The notes under the pieces: generated by a model
Databases searched by the model: none
Seen by the model: the letters and a program-made list of their open reading frames with translations, nothing else
What the model was told of the DNA's origin: nothing
Program-made: the position numbers and the translations under genes
Part shown: positions 55,811 through 64,000 of the stretch, one piece after another
Position numbering within the stretch: position 1 is the first letter of the stretch
How the letters are laid out: every line of letters starts with the position of its first letter
Source: Acidovorax sp. sic0104
GTDB taxonomy: Bacteria > Pseudomonadota > Gammaproteobacteria > Burkholderiales > Burkholderiaceae_C
Reading direction: 5' to 3'
Length of the DNA: 64,000 nucleotides
Assembly (NCBI RefSeq): GCF_019219095.1
Contig: NZ_JAHUWH010000002.1
Span: 434,001-498,000, forward strand

Positions 55811-56668
55811 CTACAGCGTCAGCACGGACGCCGACAGGTCCAGCGCCTTGATGCGGGCCGCCGCCTTGTCGGCCTCCGCACGGTCCGAGAACGGCCCCAC
55901 ACGAACCCGCGTGCGCTTGCCGTCCTTGGTGTCCACCACCTGGGTATAGGTCTTCATGCCAGAGCGCTCGACCTTGGCGCGCGCCTCCCGTGCCTTGTCC
56001 GCATCAGCGAATGCGCCGACCTGAACGATGAAGCGGCTTTCTTCGGCCTTGCTGGCCGCCAAGGCCACTGGCTCCGCCGGCCGGCCTTCCAGCAGCGCGC
56101 GGGCACGCGCCGCATCGTCCGTGCGGGTCGCGGGCTTGTGCTCGGGTGCAGGCTTGGGCTCGGGCTTGGGTTCAGGCTTGGGTTCAGGCCGGGTTTCGGC
56201 CCTGGCTTCAGGCTTGGCAGGCGCGGCGGCTGCGGGTTTGGATGCCGCGGCGCGCGGGCTCTGCACCAGCTCTTCACCGTCTGTCAGGCCATTGCTGGCG
56301 GCAGCGCTGCGCGCGGGTGTCGTGGCGGGGGCAGGACGCGCGGCCACAGCATTCGGCTCGGGCTGCACGGCGGGTTTGGTGTCTGGCGCCTGGGCCACCG
56401 GTCCGGGCACCACCAGGGGTGCCACCTTGTTGCGGTCAGGAATCTCGATGGGTATATCGACGGGGATCGGCCTGGGCTGGGTGTCGAACAGCATGGGGAA
56501 ACCGATGACACCCACCAGCACCAGCACGGCAGCACCGATCAGCCGGTGGCGGGCACGCCGCCGCATCACTTCGATGCTTTCGGCCTGCGGGGTGCGCGGG
56601 CGCTTGGCGGGCTTTTCGGCCGGCGCCTGCTCACTCTGACCGGGCCAGCGAAACTTGAAAAATGCCAT
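55811..56668 (-). CDS. SPOR-domain cell division protein (DedD/FtsN-like), 285 aa
   Basis: This is an inner membrane protein with a cytoplasmic N-terminus, one helix at about residues 42-62 (LIGAAVLVLVGVIGFPMLF), a long Ala/Pro/Lys-rich periplasmic linker with PEPKPEPKPEPKP-type repeats, and a C-terminal SPOR domain (about 205-285: RFIVQVGAFADADKARE) that binds denuded septal peptidoglycan. Position after folC agrees with DedD of E. coli, so a division role is inferred. Confidence 0.9.
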   Translation of the reverse strand: MAFFKFRWPGQSEQAPAEKPAKRPRTPQAESIEVMRRRARHRLIGAAVLVLVGVIGFPMLFDTQPRPIPVDIPIEIPDRNKVAPLVVPGPVAQAPDTKPAVQPEPNAVAARPAPATTPARSAAASNGLTDGEELVQSPRAAASKPAAAAPAKPEARAETRPEPKPEPKPEPKPAPEHKPATRTDDAARARALLEGRPAEPVALAASKAEESRFIVQVGAFADADKAREARAKVERSGMKTYTQVVDTKDGKRTRVRVGPFSDRAEADKAAARIKALDLSASVLTL

Positions 56669-56702
56669 GGAGTAACGACTCGTTCGGACCTCGGATGCGC
56701 CC

Positions 56703-58028
56703 CTATTGGCCCAGATGTTTGGCGTGCAGGCGGGGCGTTCCGTGGATCAGCACCCCACCTACCGTGAAAAACGAGCCAAAGACCACGATTCTATCAGCGG
56801 GGTCTGCCGCCGCGACGGCCGCATCAAGCGCTGCCAAAGGGTCGGCATGCAGGCTCGATGCCACGTCGCGACGCCCCCCGGCCACCATGTGCACCGCATT
56901 CCACTTCTGCTGCAGCGCCGCCGCCGTCTCGGCGCGCGGCGTAGGCAGGTTGGTGAAATACCAGCGGTCGATCAGCGGACCCACCTTGGCGAGCATGGGT
57001 GCCAGGTCCTTGTCGGCCATGGCGCCAAAGATTGCGTGCGTGGTGGGAAAGAACCCCATGGCATCCAGATTGGCCGTCAGCGCCGCCACCGAGTGTGGGT
57101 TGTGCGCCACGTCCAACACCAGCGTCGGCTGCCCTGGCACGATCTGGAAGCGGCCGGGCAACTCCACCATGGACAGCCCATTGCGCACTGCCTGCGCGGT
57201 GACAGGAATGCGGTCTCGCAAGGCTTCGAGCGCCGCCAGCACCCCGGAGGCATTGACGAGTTGGTTGGCACCACGCAGCGACGGGTAGGCCATGCCGGCG
57301 TAGCGGCGGCCGCGCCCCGCCCAGTTCCACTGCTGCTTGTCGCCCGAGAAGTTGAAATCCTTGCCGAACTGCCACAGGTCCGCACCGATCTCCCGCGCAT
57401 GGTCCACCACACTTTGCGGGGCCATGGGGTCGCTGACGATCACAGGGCGGCCCGTGCGCATGATGCCGGCCTTTTCCCGGCCGATGCTCTCCCGGTCAGG
57501 GCCCAGGAACTCGGTGTGGTCGATGTCGATGCTGGTGATCACAGCACAGTCGGCGTCGATCACGTTGGTGGCGTCGAGCCGCCCGCCCAGGCCCACCTCC
57601 AGGATCGCCAGGTCAAGCCGGGACTGGCTCATCAGGCGCAGGATCGCCAGCGTGGTGAACTCGAAATACGTCAGCGAAACCTCATCGCCATTTTGGACTC
57701 TGGCGCTCTCCACTGCGTCGAAGTGCGCTATCAAATCAGAAGCAACCACAATCTCACCGTGGATGCGGCAGCGTTCCTCGAAATGCACGAGATGCGGCGA
57801 TGTGTAAACCCCCGTGCGGTAGCCCGACTGCAGCGCCACGGCCTCCAGCATGGCGCACGTGGAACCCTTGCCGTTGGTGCCGGCGACGGTGATCACGGGG
57901 CAGTCGAAACGCAGGGCCATGCGGCTTGCGACCTCGCGCACGCGGGCCAGACCCATGTCGATATTGCGGGGGTGAAGCTGCTCGCAGTGGCGCAGCCAGT
58001 CTTCCAGGGTGTGGTGGGTGGTGTGCAT
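56703..58028 (-). CDS. folC: bifunctional folylpolyglutamate/dihydrofolate synthase, 441 aa
   Basis: FolC adds glutamate to dihydropteroate to make dihydrofolate and then extends the polyglutamate tail of folates. The Mur-ligase-like P-loop is GTNGKGSTCAMLEAV near residue 48, and TSPHLVHFEERCRIHGE and LEVGLGGRLDATNV are typical. It is first in the folC-SPOR-cvpA-purF run. Bases 57698-57743 lie in a segment matching the family A repeat, encoding ASDLIAHFDAVESARVQNGD. Confidence 0.96.
   Translation of the reverse strand: MHTTHHTLEDWLRHCEQLHPRNIDMGLARVREVASRMALRFDCPVITVAGTNGKGSTCAMLEAVALQSGYRTGVYTSPHLVHFEERCRIHGEIVVASDLIAHFDAVESARVQNGDEVSLTYFEFTTLAILRLMSQSRLDLAILEVGLGGRLDATNVIDADCAVITSIDIDHTEFLGPDRESIGREKAGIMRTGRPVIVSDPMAPQSVVDHAREIGADLWQFGKDFNFSGDKQQWNWAGRGRRYAGMAYPSLRGANQLVNASGVLAALEALRDRIPVTAQAVRNGLSMVELPGRFQIVPGQPTLVLDVAHNPHSVAALTANLDAMGFFPTTHAIFGAMADKDLAPMLAKVGPLIDRWYFTNLPTPRAETAAALQQKWNAVHMVAGGRRDVASSLHADPLAALDAAVAAADPADRIVVFGSFFTVGGVLIHGTPRLHAKHLGQ
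57698..57743 (-). repeat. family A repeat, copy 11, inside the folC coding sequence
   Basis: On the minus strand, GCTTC-TGATTTG-ATAGC is followed by an 11-nt arm, a 7-nt loop and GAGCGCCAGAG, the same spacing as the other copies. The second stem no longer pairs. It is read in frame. Confidence 0.5.
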
Positions 58029-58076
58029 ACAGGGCGGGATTGTCGCCCAGGCCGCAATGGGTGGATGATGCGCGGC

Positions 58077-58463
58077 ATGACAACCTCACACATCACTCTC
58101 TACGGCATCCCCAACTGCGACACCGTCAAGAAGTCCCGCGTCTGGTTTGCGGATCAGGGCATCGACGTTGACTTCCACGATTTCAAGAAGCAGGGCGTGC
58201 CCGCCGACCGGTTGCCCAGCTGGATAGCCGCCGTGGGCTGGGAGAAACTGGTCAACCGCCAGGGAACCACCTGGCGCAAGCTGGACTCTGACAGCCAGTC
58301 CGCCGTCAAGGATGAAGCCAGCGCCAGGGCTCTGCTGCAGGCGCAGCCGAGCGTGGTCAAGCGTCCGGTGGTGGAGTGGCACGAGGGCGGCAAGACCCAT
58401 GTCTCAGTGGGTTTCACCCCTGATCAATGGCTCGCCTGGCGCAGCAAGGAAGAAAACACTTGA
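58077..58463 (+). CDS. ArsC/Spx-family thiol reductase-like protein (YffB type), 128 aa
   Basis: This small thioredoxin-fold protein of the ArsC/Spx family has a single N-terminal Cys in YGIPNCDTVKKSRVWF. The longer arsenate reductase features are absent, so it fits the YffB type, whose role is not settled (a glutathione-linked reductase has been suggested). RPVVEW near the C-terminus matches the conserved RPV. The ATG at 58077 gives MTTSHITLYG. It diverges from folC by 48 bp. Confidence 0.87.
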   Translation: MTTSHITLYGIPNCDTVKKSRVWFADQGIDVDFHDFKKQGVPADRLPSWIAAVGWEKLVNRQGTTWRKLDSDSQSAVKDEASARALLQAQPSVVKRPVVEWHEGGKTHVSVGFTPDQWLAWRSKEENT

Positions 58464-58598
58464 ACCCACACGTAAAGAGCGGAGAAATTGCACAAATCTT
58501 TACGCAGATTTACGGCTCCCCGGCCCGCGATTGACCTTGCAGGCCTAAACTTTTCCACAGTCTGGTGCGTTATGTACCGACCCGAAAGGAGTTTCTCC

Positions 58599-59243
58599 AT
58601 GAAAAAGATCATCGTTTTTTCCGCCATCGCAGCAGTTGCCACGGTGGCCAGCGCACAGGAACAGGGCCGCGTGCTGTCGGCCACGCCGGTCGTGCAGCAA
58701 ATCGCCACGCCCCAGCAGGTCTGCGGCAATGAAACCGTTTACAGCGGCAACCGCACCACAGGTGCCGGCGCCGTGGTGGGCGCCATTGCTGGCGGTGCCG
58801 CCGGCAATGCCATCGGCAAGGGCAGCGGCCGCGCCGCAGCCACGGCCATCGGCCTGATCGGTGGGGCCGTGATCGGCAACCAGATCGAAGGCGGCCAGCC
58901 GCAGTACCAGAATGTGCAGCGCTGCACGACCGAGACGTACTACCAGAACCGCACCGTGGGCTATGACGTGGTTTACGAATACGCAGGCCGCCAGTACACC
59001 ACCCGCACGCAGCATGATCCGGGCCGCTGGATCCCTGTGAGCGTGCAGCCCGGCCAGACCTACTCCACGCAGCCGGATCCATATGCGTCCCAGGGCGTGT
59101 ACAGCCAGCCCGGCGTGGTCACATCGACCTACCCGGTGCAGCCCGTGTACCAGCAGCCCACGTATGTGACGCCTCCCGTCACCGTGATCGAATACGGCTA
59201 CGACCGCCCCTACCACCACCACCGCAACCCGTACTGGCGCTGA
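58599..59243 (+). CDS. glycine zipper 2TM domain protein, 214 aa
   Basis: A signal peptide (about 1-20) is followed by a glycine-zipper region around residues 50-95 (GAGAVVGAIAGGAAGNAIG and IGLIGGAVIGNQIEGG). The C-terminal part is rich in Tyr, Gln and Pro and ends with a short His/Tyr stretch. Such proteins sit at the periplasm or outer membrane and are linked with envelope stress, but a function is not known. The ATG at 58599 is set by the signal peptide and AAAGGA upstream. It ends at its own terminator. Confidence 0.82.
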   Translation: MKKIIVFSAIAAVATVASAQEQGRVLSATPVVQQIATPQQVCGNETVYSGNRTTGAGAVVGAIAGGAAGNAIGKGSGRAAATAIGLIGGAVIGNQIEGGQPQYQNVQRCTTETYYQNRTVGYDVVYEYAGRQYTTRTQHDPGRWIPVSVQPGQTYSTQPDPYASQGVYSQPGVVTSTYPVQPVYQQPTYVTPPVTVIEYGYDRPYHHHRNPYWR

Positions 59244-59272
59244 GCCCCCGGGCCCCGTGCAGCCGCGACGAC

Positions 59273-59296
59273 AAAGAGCCCTTCGGGGCTCTTTTC
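59273..59296 (+). terminator. rho-independent terminator after the glycine zipper gene
   Basis: AAAGAGCCC and GGGCTCTTT pair around a TTCG loop, and further T follow. Confidence 0.85.
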
Positions 59297-59417
59297 ATTG
59301 GGGTGCCGCCCGGGCGCTGTTGAACGGGTGTGGCCCTTCTTCCAGCATGCGTTGGCGGGAGGGCCGCGTCCCCTGCCCTAAAATCGCGGGTTTCCTCCAA
59401 CCCAAACCAGCGCATCC

Positions 59418-61111
<1,694 letters not shown>

Positions 61112-61150
61112 GGTCCAGGTGGGTGCGGCACCGGAGAGCAATCCCGGCCG

Positions 61151-61187
61151 CCCCACCCCGCCCCACCCCGCCCCACCCCACCCCGCC
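61151..61187 (+). repeat. short tandem repeat, unit about CCGCCCCACC
   Basis: Three to four imperfect copies of a 10-bp CCGCCCCACC unit lie 40 bp past the argG stop. Read on the other strand it is G-rich. Confidence 0.7.
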
Positions 61188-61239
61188 TGCAACGGCGGCA
61201 CAGAGCACGGCTCCCTAGCTGTACCAGTGTTGAATAGGC

Positions 61240-61296
61240 ATTAAAATAGCCCCTACCGCTTGATAGACAAGCGCTAGCAGCTATCAAATAAATAGC
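61240..61296 (-). repeat. family A repeat, copy 12 (between argG and murB)
   Basis: On the minus strand, GCTAT-TTATTTG-ATAGC has a perfect 5-bp stem. It is followed by arm TGCTAGCGCTT, the 7-nt loop GTCTATC and AAGCGGTAGGG. It is the cleanest copy with both hairpins. Confidence 0.85.
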
Positions 61297-61297
61297 T

Positions 61298-61329
61298 AAG
61301 CCACCGATCATCGATCCGGTGGCTTTTTT
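61298..61329 (+). terminator. rho-independent terminator after argG
   Basis: AGCCACCG pairs with CGGTGGCT around ATCATCGATC and is followed by TTTTTT. On the other strand the T-tail is poor, so it mainly serves argG. Confidence 0.8.
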
Positions 61330-61385
61330 CATGGTGCGGGGCTCTGTGCGACCCACCCGGCTGGGGCATCGCCAGGCCGAACGCG

Positions 61386-62462
61386 CTACACCACCACCGG
61401 CTCAGGCTCCAGCCGGATGCCGAAGCGCTCGTACACGCTGGTCTGGATGGCCTTGGCCAGGGTCATCACCTCGCCGCCCGTCACACTGTCGGCGCCCCGC
61501 CCCCGATTCACCAGGACCAGGGCCTGCTTCTCGTACACGCCCGCCTTGCCGATGGACTTGCCCTTCCAGCCGCAAGCGTCGATGAGCCAGCCGGCTGCCA
61601 GCTTGATGCTCCCGTCCGGCATGGGGTAGTGCACGATGCGCGGCTCGCGGGCGATGATGTCGGCGCACTGGTCGGGCGAGACCGTGGGGTTCTTGAAGAA
61701 GCTGCCGGCGTTGCCCACCACCGCGGGGTCGGGCAGCTTGGCGCGGCGGATCTCGCAGATCCAGTCGAATATCTGCTGTGCGGTAGGCTGCTGCACGCCT
61801 TCGTCGGCCATGCGCCGCTCCAGATCCACGTAGCCCAGCACAGGCTTCCAGGGCTTGGGCAGGTGAAACCGCACATGGGTGATGACGGCCCGCCCCTCCA
61901 GGCCCATGCCGCGGGGCAGGCCATCCGCGCCCACGGCGTCCGAGGGCGCGCCGTGCTTGAACACCGAGTCCCGGTAGCCAAATCCGCACTGCGCCGCATC
62001 CAGAGTGAACGTGCGGCCCGTCGACAGGTCGATGGCGTCCAGCGAATCGAAGCGGTCCTGCAACTCCACGCCATAGGCGCCGATGTTCTGCACGGGCGAT
62101 GCCCCCACGGTGCCGGGAATCAGCGCGAGGTTCTCAAGGCCCGCAAAGCCCTGCGCCAATGTCCAGGCCACGCAGTCGTGCCACACCTCGCCGGCGCCGG
62201 CTTCCACGATCCAGGCCTTGGCGGTTTCCTGCACCAGGCGCAGGCCCTTGATCTCCATCTTGAGCACGACAGGCTTCACATCACCGGTCAGAATGATGTT
62301 GCTGCCGCCACCCAGCACGAACTTGGGGGCCGATGAGAGCGCAGGATCGGCCAGCACGGCCAGCACGTCTTCCACGGAGTGCACACGCACCAGCGTCTGT
62401 GCGCGCGCGGCGATGCCAAAGGTGTTGCAGGGCTGCAAAGGGGCGTTTTTCTCGACTACCAT
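61386..62462 (-). CDS. murB: UDP-N-acetylenolpyruvoylglucosamine reductase, 358 aa
   Basis: MurB reduces UDP-GlcNAc-enolpyruvate to UDP-MurNAc with NADPH and FAD in peptidoglycan precursor synthesis. FVLGGGSNIIL and LIPGTVGASPVQNIGAYGVE form the FAD site, and GNAGSFFKNPTVS holds the catalytic Ser near residue 254. The C-terminal KAGVYEKQALVLVN closes the fold. It is the long type I MurB. The start at 62462 is the family-typical one. Confidence 0.95.
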   Translation of the reverse strand: MVVEKNAPLQPCNTFGIAARAQTLVRVHSVEDVLAVLADPALSSAPKFVLGGGSNIILTGDVKPVVLKMEIKGLRLVQETAKAWIVEAGAGEVWHDCVAWTLAQGFAGLENLALIPGTVGASPVQNIGAYGVELQDRFDSLDAIDLSTGRTFTLDAAQCGFGYRDSVFKHGAPSDAVGADGLPRGMGLEGRAVITHVRFHLPKPWKPVLGYVDLERRMADEGVQQPTAQQIFDWICEIRRAKLPDPAVVGNAGSFFKNPTVSPDQCADIIAREPRIVHYPMPDGSIKLAAGWLIDACGWKGKSIGKAGVYEKQALVLVNRGRGADSVTGGEVMTLAKAIQTSVYERFGIRLEPEPVVV

Positions 62463-62542
62463 TGGCCCGATTGTCGCATCGGGCCTTGCGTGCCCCCTGC
62501 CCACACCCCCTGTTTCCCCGAGATTGATTGAGAGTAGTCACC

Positions 62543-63028
62543 ATGCCATCTTTTGACACCGTCTGCGAAGCCAACCTGGTCGAAGTGAAGAACGCGGTCG
62601 AGAACACCGCCAAGGAAATCGCCACCCGTTTCGACTTCAAGGGCACGTCGGCCAGCATCGAGATCAAGGACAAGGACATCACCCTGGTCGGCGATGCCGA
62701 CTTCCAGCTCACCCAGATCGAGGACGTGCTGCGCAACAAACTCACCAAGCGCAACGTGGATGTGCGCTTCCTGGACATGGGCGACGTGCAGAAGATCGGC
62801 GGCGACAAGGTCAAGCAGGTCATCAAGGTGAAGAACGGCATCGAGAGCGAGCTGGCCAAGAAGATCCAGAAGCTGCTCAAGGAAAGCAAGCTCAAGGTGC
62901 AAGGCGCCATCCAGGAGGACAAGGTGCGCGTGACGGGCGCCAAGCGCGACGACCTGCAGGCCGCCATGGCACTGATCCGCAAGGACGTGACGGACACGCC
63001 GCTGTCGTTCGACAACTTCAGGGACTAG
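62543..63028 (+). CDS. yajQ: YajQ family nucleotide-binding protein, 161 aa
   Basis: YajQ proteins are small ACT-like-fold proteins that bind nucleotides. Members in Xanthomonas bind cyclic di-GMP and act with a LysR regulator. The N-terminus [20 protein letters not shown] and the segments [13 protein letters not shown] and [14 protein letters not shown] are highly conserved. It diverges from murB. A family B repeat follows the stop. Confidence 0.95.
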   Translation: MPSFDTVCEANLVEVKNAVENTAKEIATRFDFKGTSASIEIKDKDITLVGDADFQLTQIEDVLRNKLTKRNVDVRFLDMGDVQKIGGDKVKQVIKVKNGIESELAKKIQKLLKESKLKVQGAIQEDKVRVTGAKRDDLQAAMALIRKDVTDTPLSFDNFRD

Positions 63029-63033
63029 AAATG

Positions 63034-63113
63034 CCCCCCCTGAGTCGCTTCGCGCCGCCCTCCCCGGGGAGGACGACGCCTGTGGCCTGGCAAAGCCAGT
63101 TCCACGGCGTCCG
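63034..63113 (+). repeat. family B three-hairpin repeat, copy 4 (after yajQ)
   Basis: The element starts 6 bp past the yajQ stop. It has CGC-TTC-GCG, then CCTCCCC-GGGGAGG, then the long stem with GACGCC (63075-63080) and GGCGTC (63106-63111), TGG with CCA and CTGGC with GCCAG. The outer stem differs from copies 1 and 2 on both sides yet still pairs. Confidence 0.8.
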
Positions 63114-63141
63114 CCGGCTGCGCCCGCGCCAGTTACGAGCA

Positions 63142-63810
63142 ATGTGCTCGATGCTGGGCGCTGCGCACCTTCAGTTGCGCGTGGCTGCAGCCCTCGCCGC
63201 CCTGTGCCTGGCGCCTGCCTGGGCACACGCCCAGTCGGTGGGCATTGCGGGCATGCTGGGCAGCAAGGCGCTGCTGGTGGTGGATGCACATCCACCGCGG
63301 GCGCTGGGCGCGGGGGACGAGTTTCAGGGGGTGAAGGTCATTGCCGTGGGCAAGGACGAAGCCACCGTCGAGATCAAGGGCGGGCAGCGCGTGCTGCGAC
63401 TGGGCGAAGCCCCCGTGAGCGTGGGCAGAAAGGGCGGCAGCGGCCGGCGCGTGGTGCTGGTGGCCGACAGCCGTGGCCACTTCGTGAACAGCGGCACCAT
63501 CAATGGACGGGTGATGCAGTACATGGTGGACACGGGCGCGACTTCCGTGGCCATCGGCCGCACAGATGCAGAGCGCATGGGGCTGAACTACCAGGGCGGG
63601 CAGCCCGTGCGCATGAGCACGGCCAATGGCGTATCGCAGGGCTGGCGCATGAAGCTCGACTCGGTGCGGATCGGTGATGTGGAGGTTTTCGGCGTCGAAG
63701 CCGTGATCACCCCCCAGCCCATGCCCTACGTGCTGCTGGGCAACAGCTTCCTCAACGAGTTCCAGATGACACGCATGAACAACGAGATGGTGCTGGAAAA
63801 ACGCCACTGA
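63142..63810 (+). CDS. retropepsin-like aspartic protease, clan AA, 222 aa
   Basis: A signal peptide (about 1-32, ending AHAQ) is followed by a first beta domain and then an aspartic-protease fold with the active-site motif YMVDTGATSVAIG and later PYVLLGNSFLNEF, as in the TIGR02281-type periplasmic proteases. There is one DTGA, so it must work as a dimer. The start at 63142 is proposed, and the ATG at 63151 is an alternative. The longer frame crosses a repeat and is rejected. The target is unknown. Confidence 0.82.
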   Translation: MCSMLGAAHLQLRVAAALAALCLAPAWAHAQSVGIAGMLGSKALLVVDAHPPRALGAGDEFQGVKVIAVGKDEATVEIKGGQRVLRLGEAPVSVGRKGGSGRRVVLVADSRGHFVNSGTINGRVMQYMVDTGATSVAIGRTDAERMGLNYQGGQPVRMSTANGVSQGWRMKLDSVRIGDVEVFGVEAVITPQPMPYVLLGNSFLNEFQMTRMNNEMVLEKRH

Positions 63811-63846
63811 CCACGCTCAAGCCCGTACTTTCCAGACACACCGGCC

Positions 63847-64000
63847 ATGTCAGTTCACCACCCCAACGGCAACCCGCACGCGGAAGGCGAGTACGAAGAC
63901 CTGCTCAGCCTGTGGTCCGACCTGGAGGCGGCGCTCTCGGTCATGCTCTCGCGCCCGATGCACGTGCAGGATTTCCCGGCCAAGGTGCGCCAGTTCGACG
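63847..64000 (+). CDS. hypothetical protein, cut by the window end
   Basis: An ATG at 63847 opens a frame of at least 51 codons that continues past the window. It begins MSVHHPNGNPHAEGEYEDLL and is acidic, soluble and free of stops. I do not recognise a family in so short a piece. It follows the aspartic protease gene by 36 bp. Confidence 0.6.
   Translation, partial: MSVHHPNGNPHAEGEYEDLLSLWSDLEAALSVMLSRPMHVQDFPAKVRQFD

Overview
The window looks like a chromosomal segment of a GC-rich betaproteobacterium of the family Comamonadaceae, most like Acidovorax. This is judged from the tmRNA tag ANDERFALAA, the fused aroA-cmk gene, the gyrA-serC-pheA-tyrA-aroA/cmk-rpsA-ihfB gene order, and protein sequences typical of that family. 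Almost all of it is ordinary chromosome. The exception is the first 2.9 kb, a decayed accessory stretch ending at the 3' end of ssrA.

Layout. 1-2.9 kb: three small minus-strand genes with good ribosome binding sites but no recognised family, plus a broken tyrosine-recombinase gene beside ssrA, the usual trace of an element integrated at tmRNA. 3.3-5.5 kb: gph, ubiG and an OmpA-type porin. 5.7-18.5 kb: gyrA, serC, pheA, tyrA, the aroA-cmk fusion, rpsA, ihfB, lapA, lapB and a ComEA-like helix-hairpin-helix protein, covering DNA topology, aromatic amino acids, translation and LPS control. 18.6-24.8 kb: a complete six-gene Mrp (Pha-type) cation/proton antiporter operon with overlapping genes. 25.1-32.7 kb: 5-oxoprolinase, a winged-helix regulator and a three-gene TRAP transporter, plausibly one uptake-and-degradation unit. 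32.8-45.1 kb: crcB, a LOG protein, a FecR-domain protein with a TPR/beta-barrel partner, an MFS transporter with rmuC, a 2-hydroxyacid dehydrogenase, an ion antiporter, pncB, a thioesterase and a deacetylase. 45.3-51.1 kb: a phasin, an iron-binding protein, an SDR, and an MFS/GNAT pair divergent from a LysR regulator. 51.3-58 kb (minus): folC, a SPOR protein, cvpA, purF, gltX and a tandemly duplicated tRNA-Ala/Glu/Asp cluster. 58-64 kb: an ArsC-like protein, a glycine-zipper protein, ppnP, argG, murB, yajQ, an aspartic protease and the start of an unknown gene.

The most unusual content is not a gene but two dispersed structured repeats. Family A has twelve copies of a double hairpin: GCTAT-N7-ATAGC followed at once by an 11-nt arm, a 7-nt loop and the complementary arm. 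It lies mostly in intergenic gaps, but some copies are built into coding sequence or supply a stop codon (aroA, folC, ihfB, crcB). Family B has three full copies and one partial copy of a roughly 80-bp three-hairpin element placed directly after stop codons. Its outer stem keeps pairing by compensatory changes between copies. I know no established name or function for either. A third, well-known type of inverted repeat lies between the Mrp operon and the oxoprolinase gene.
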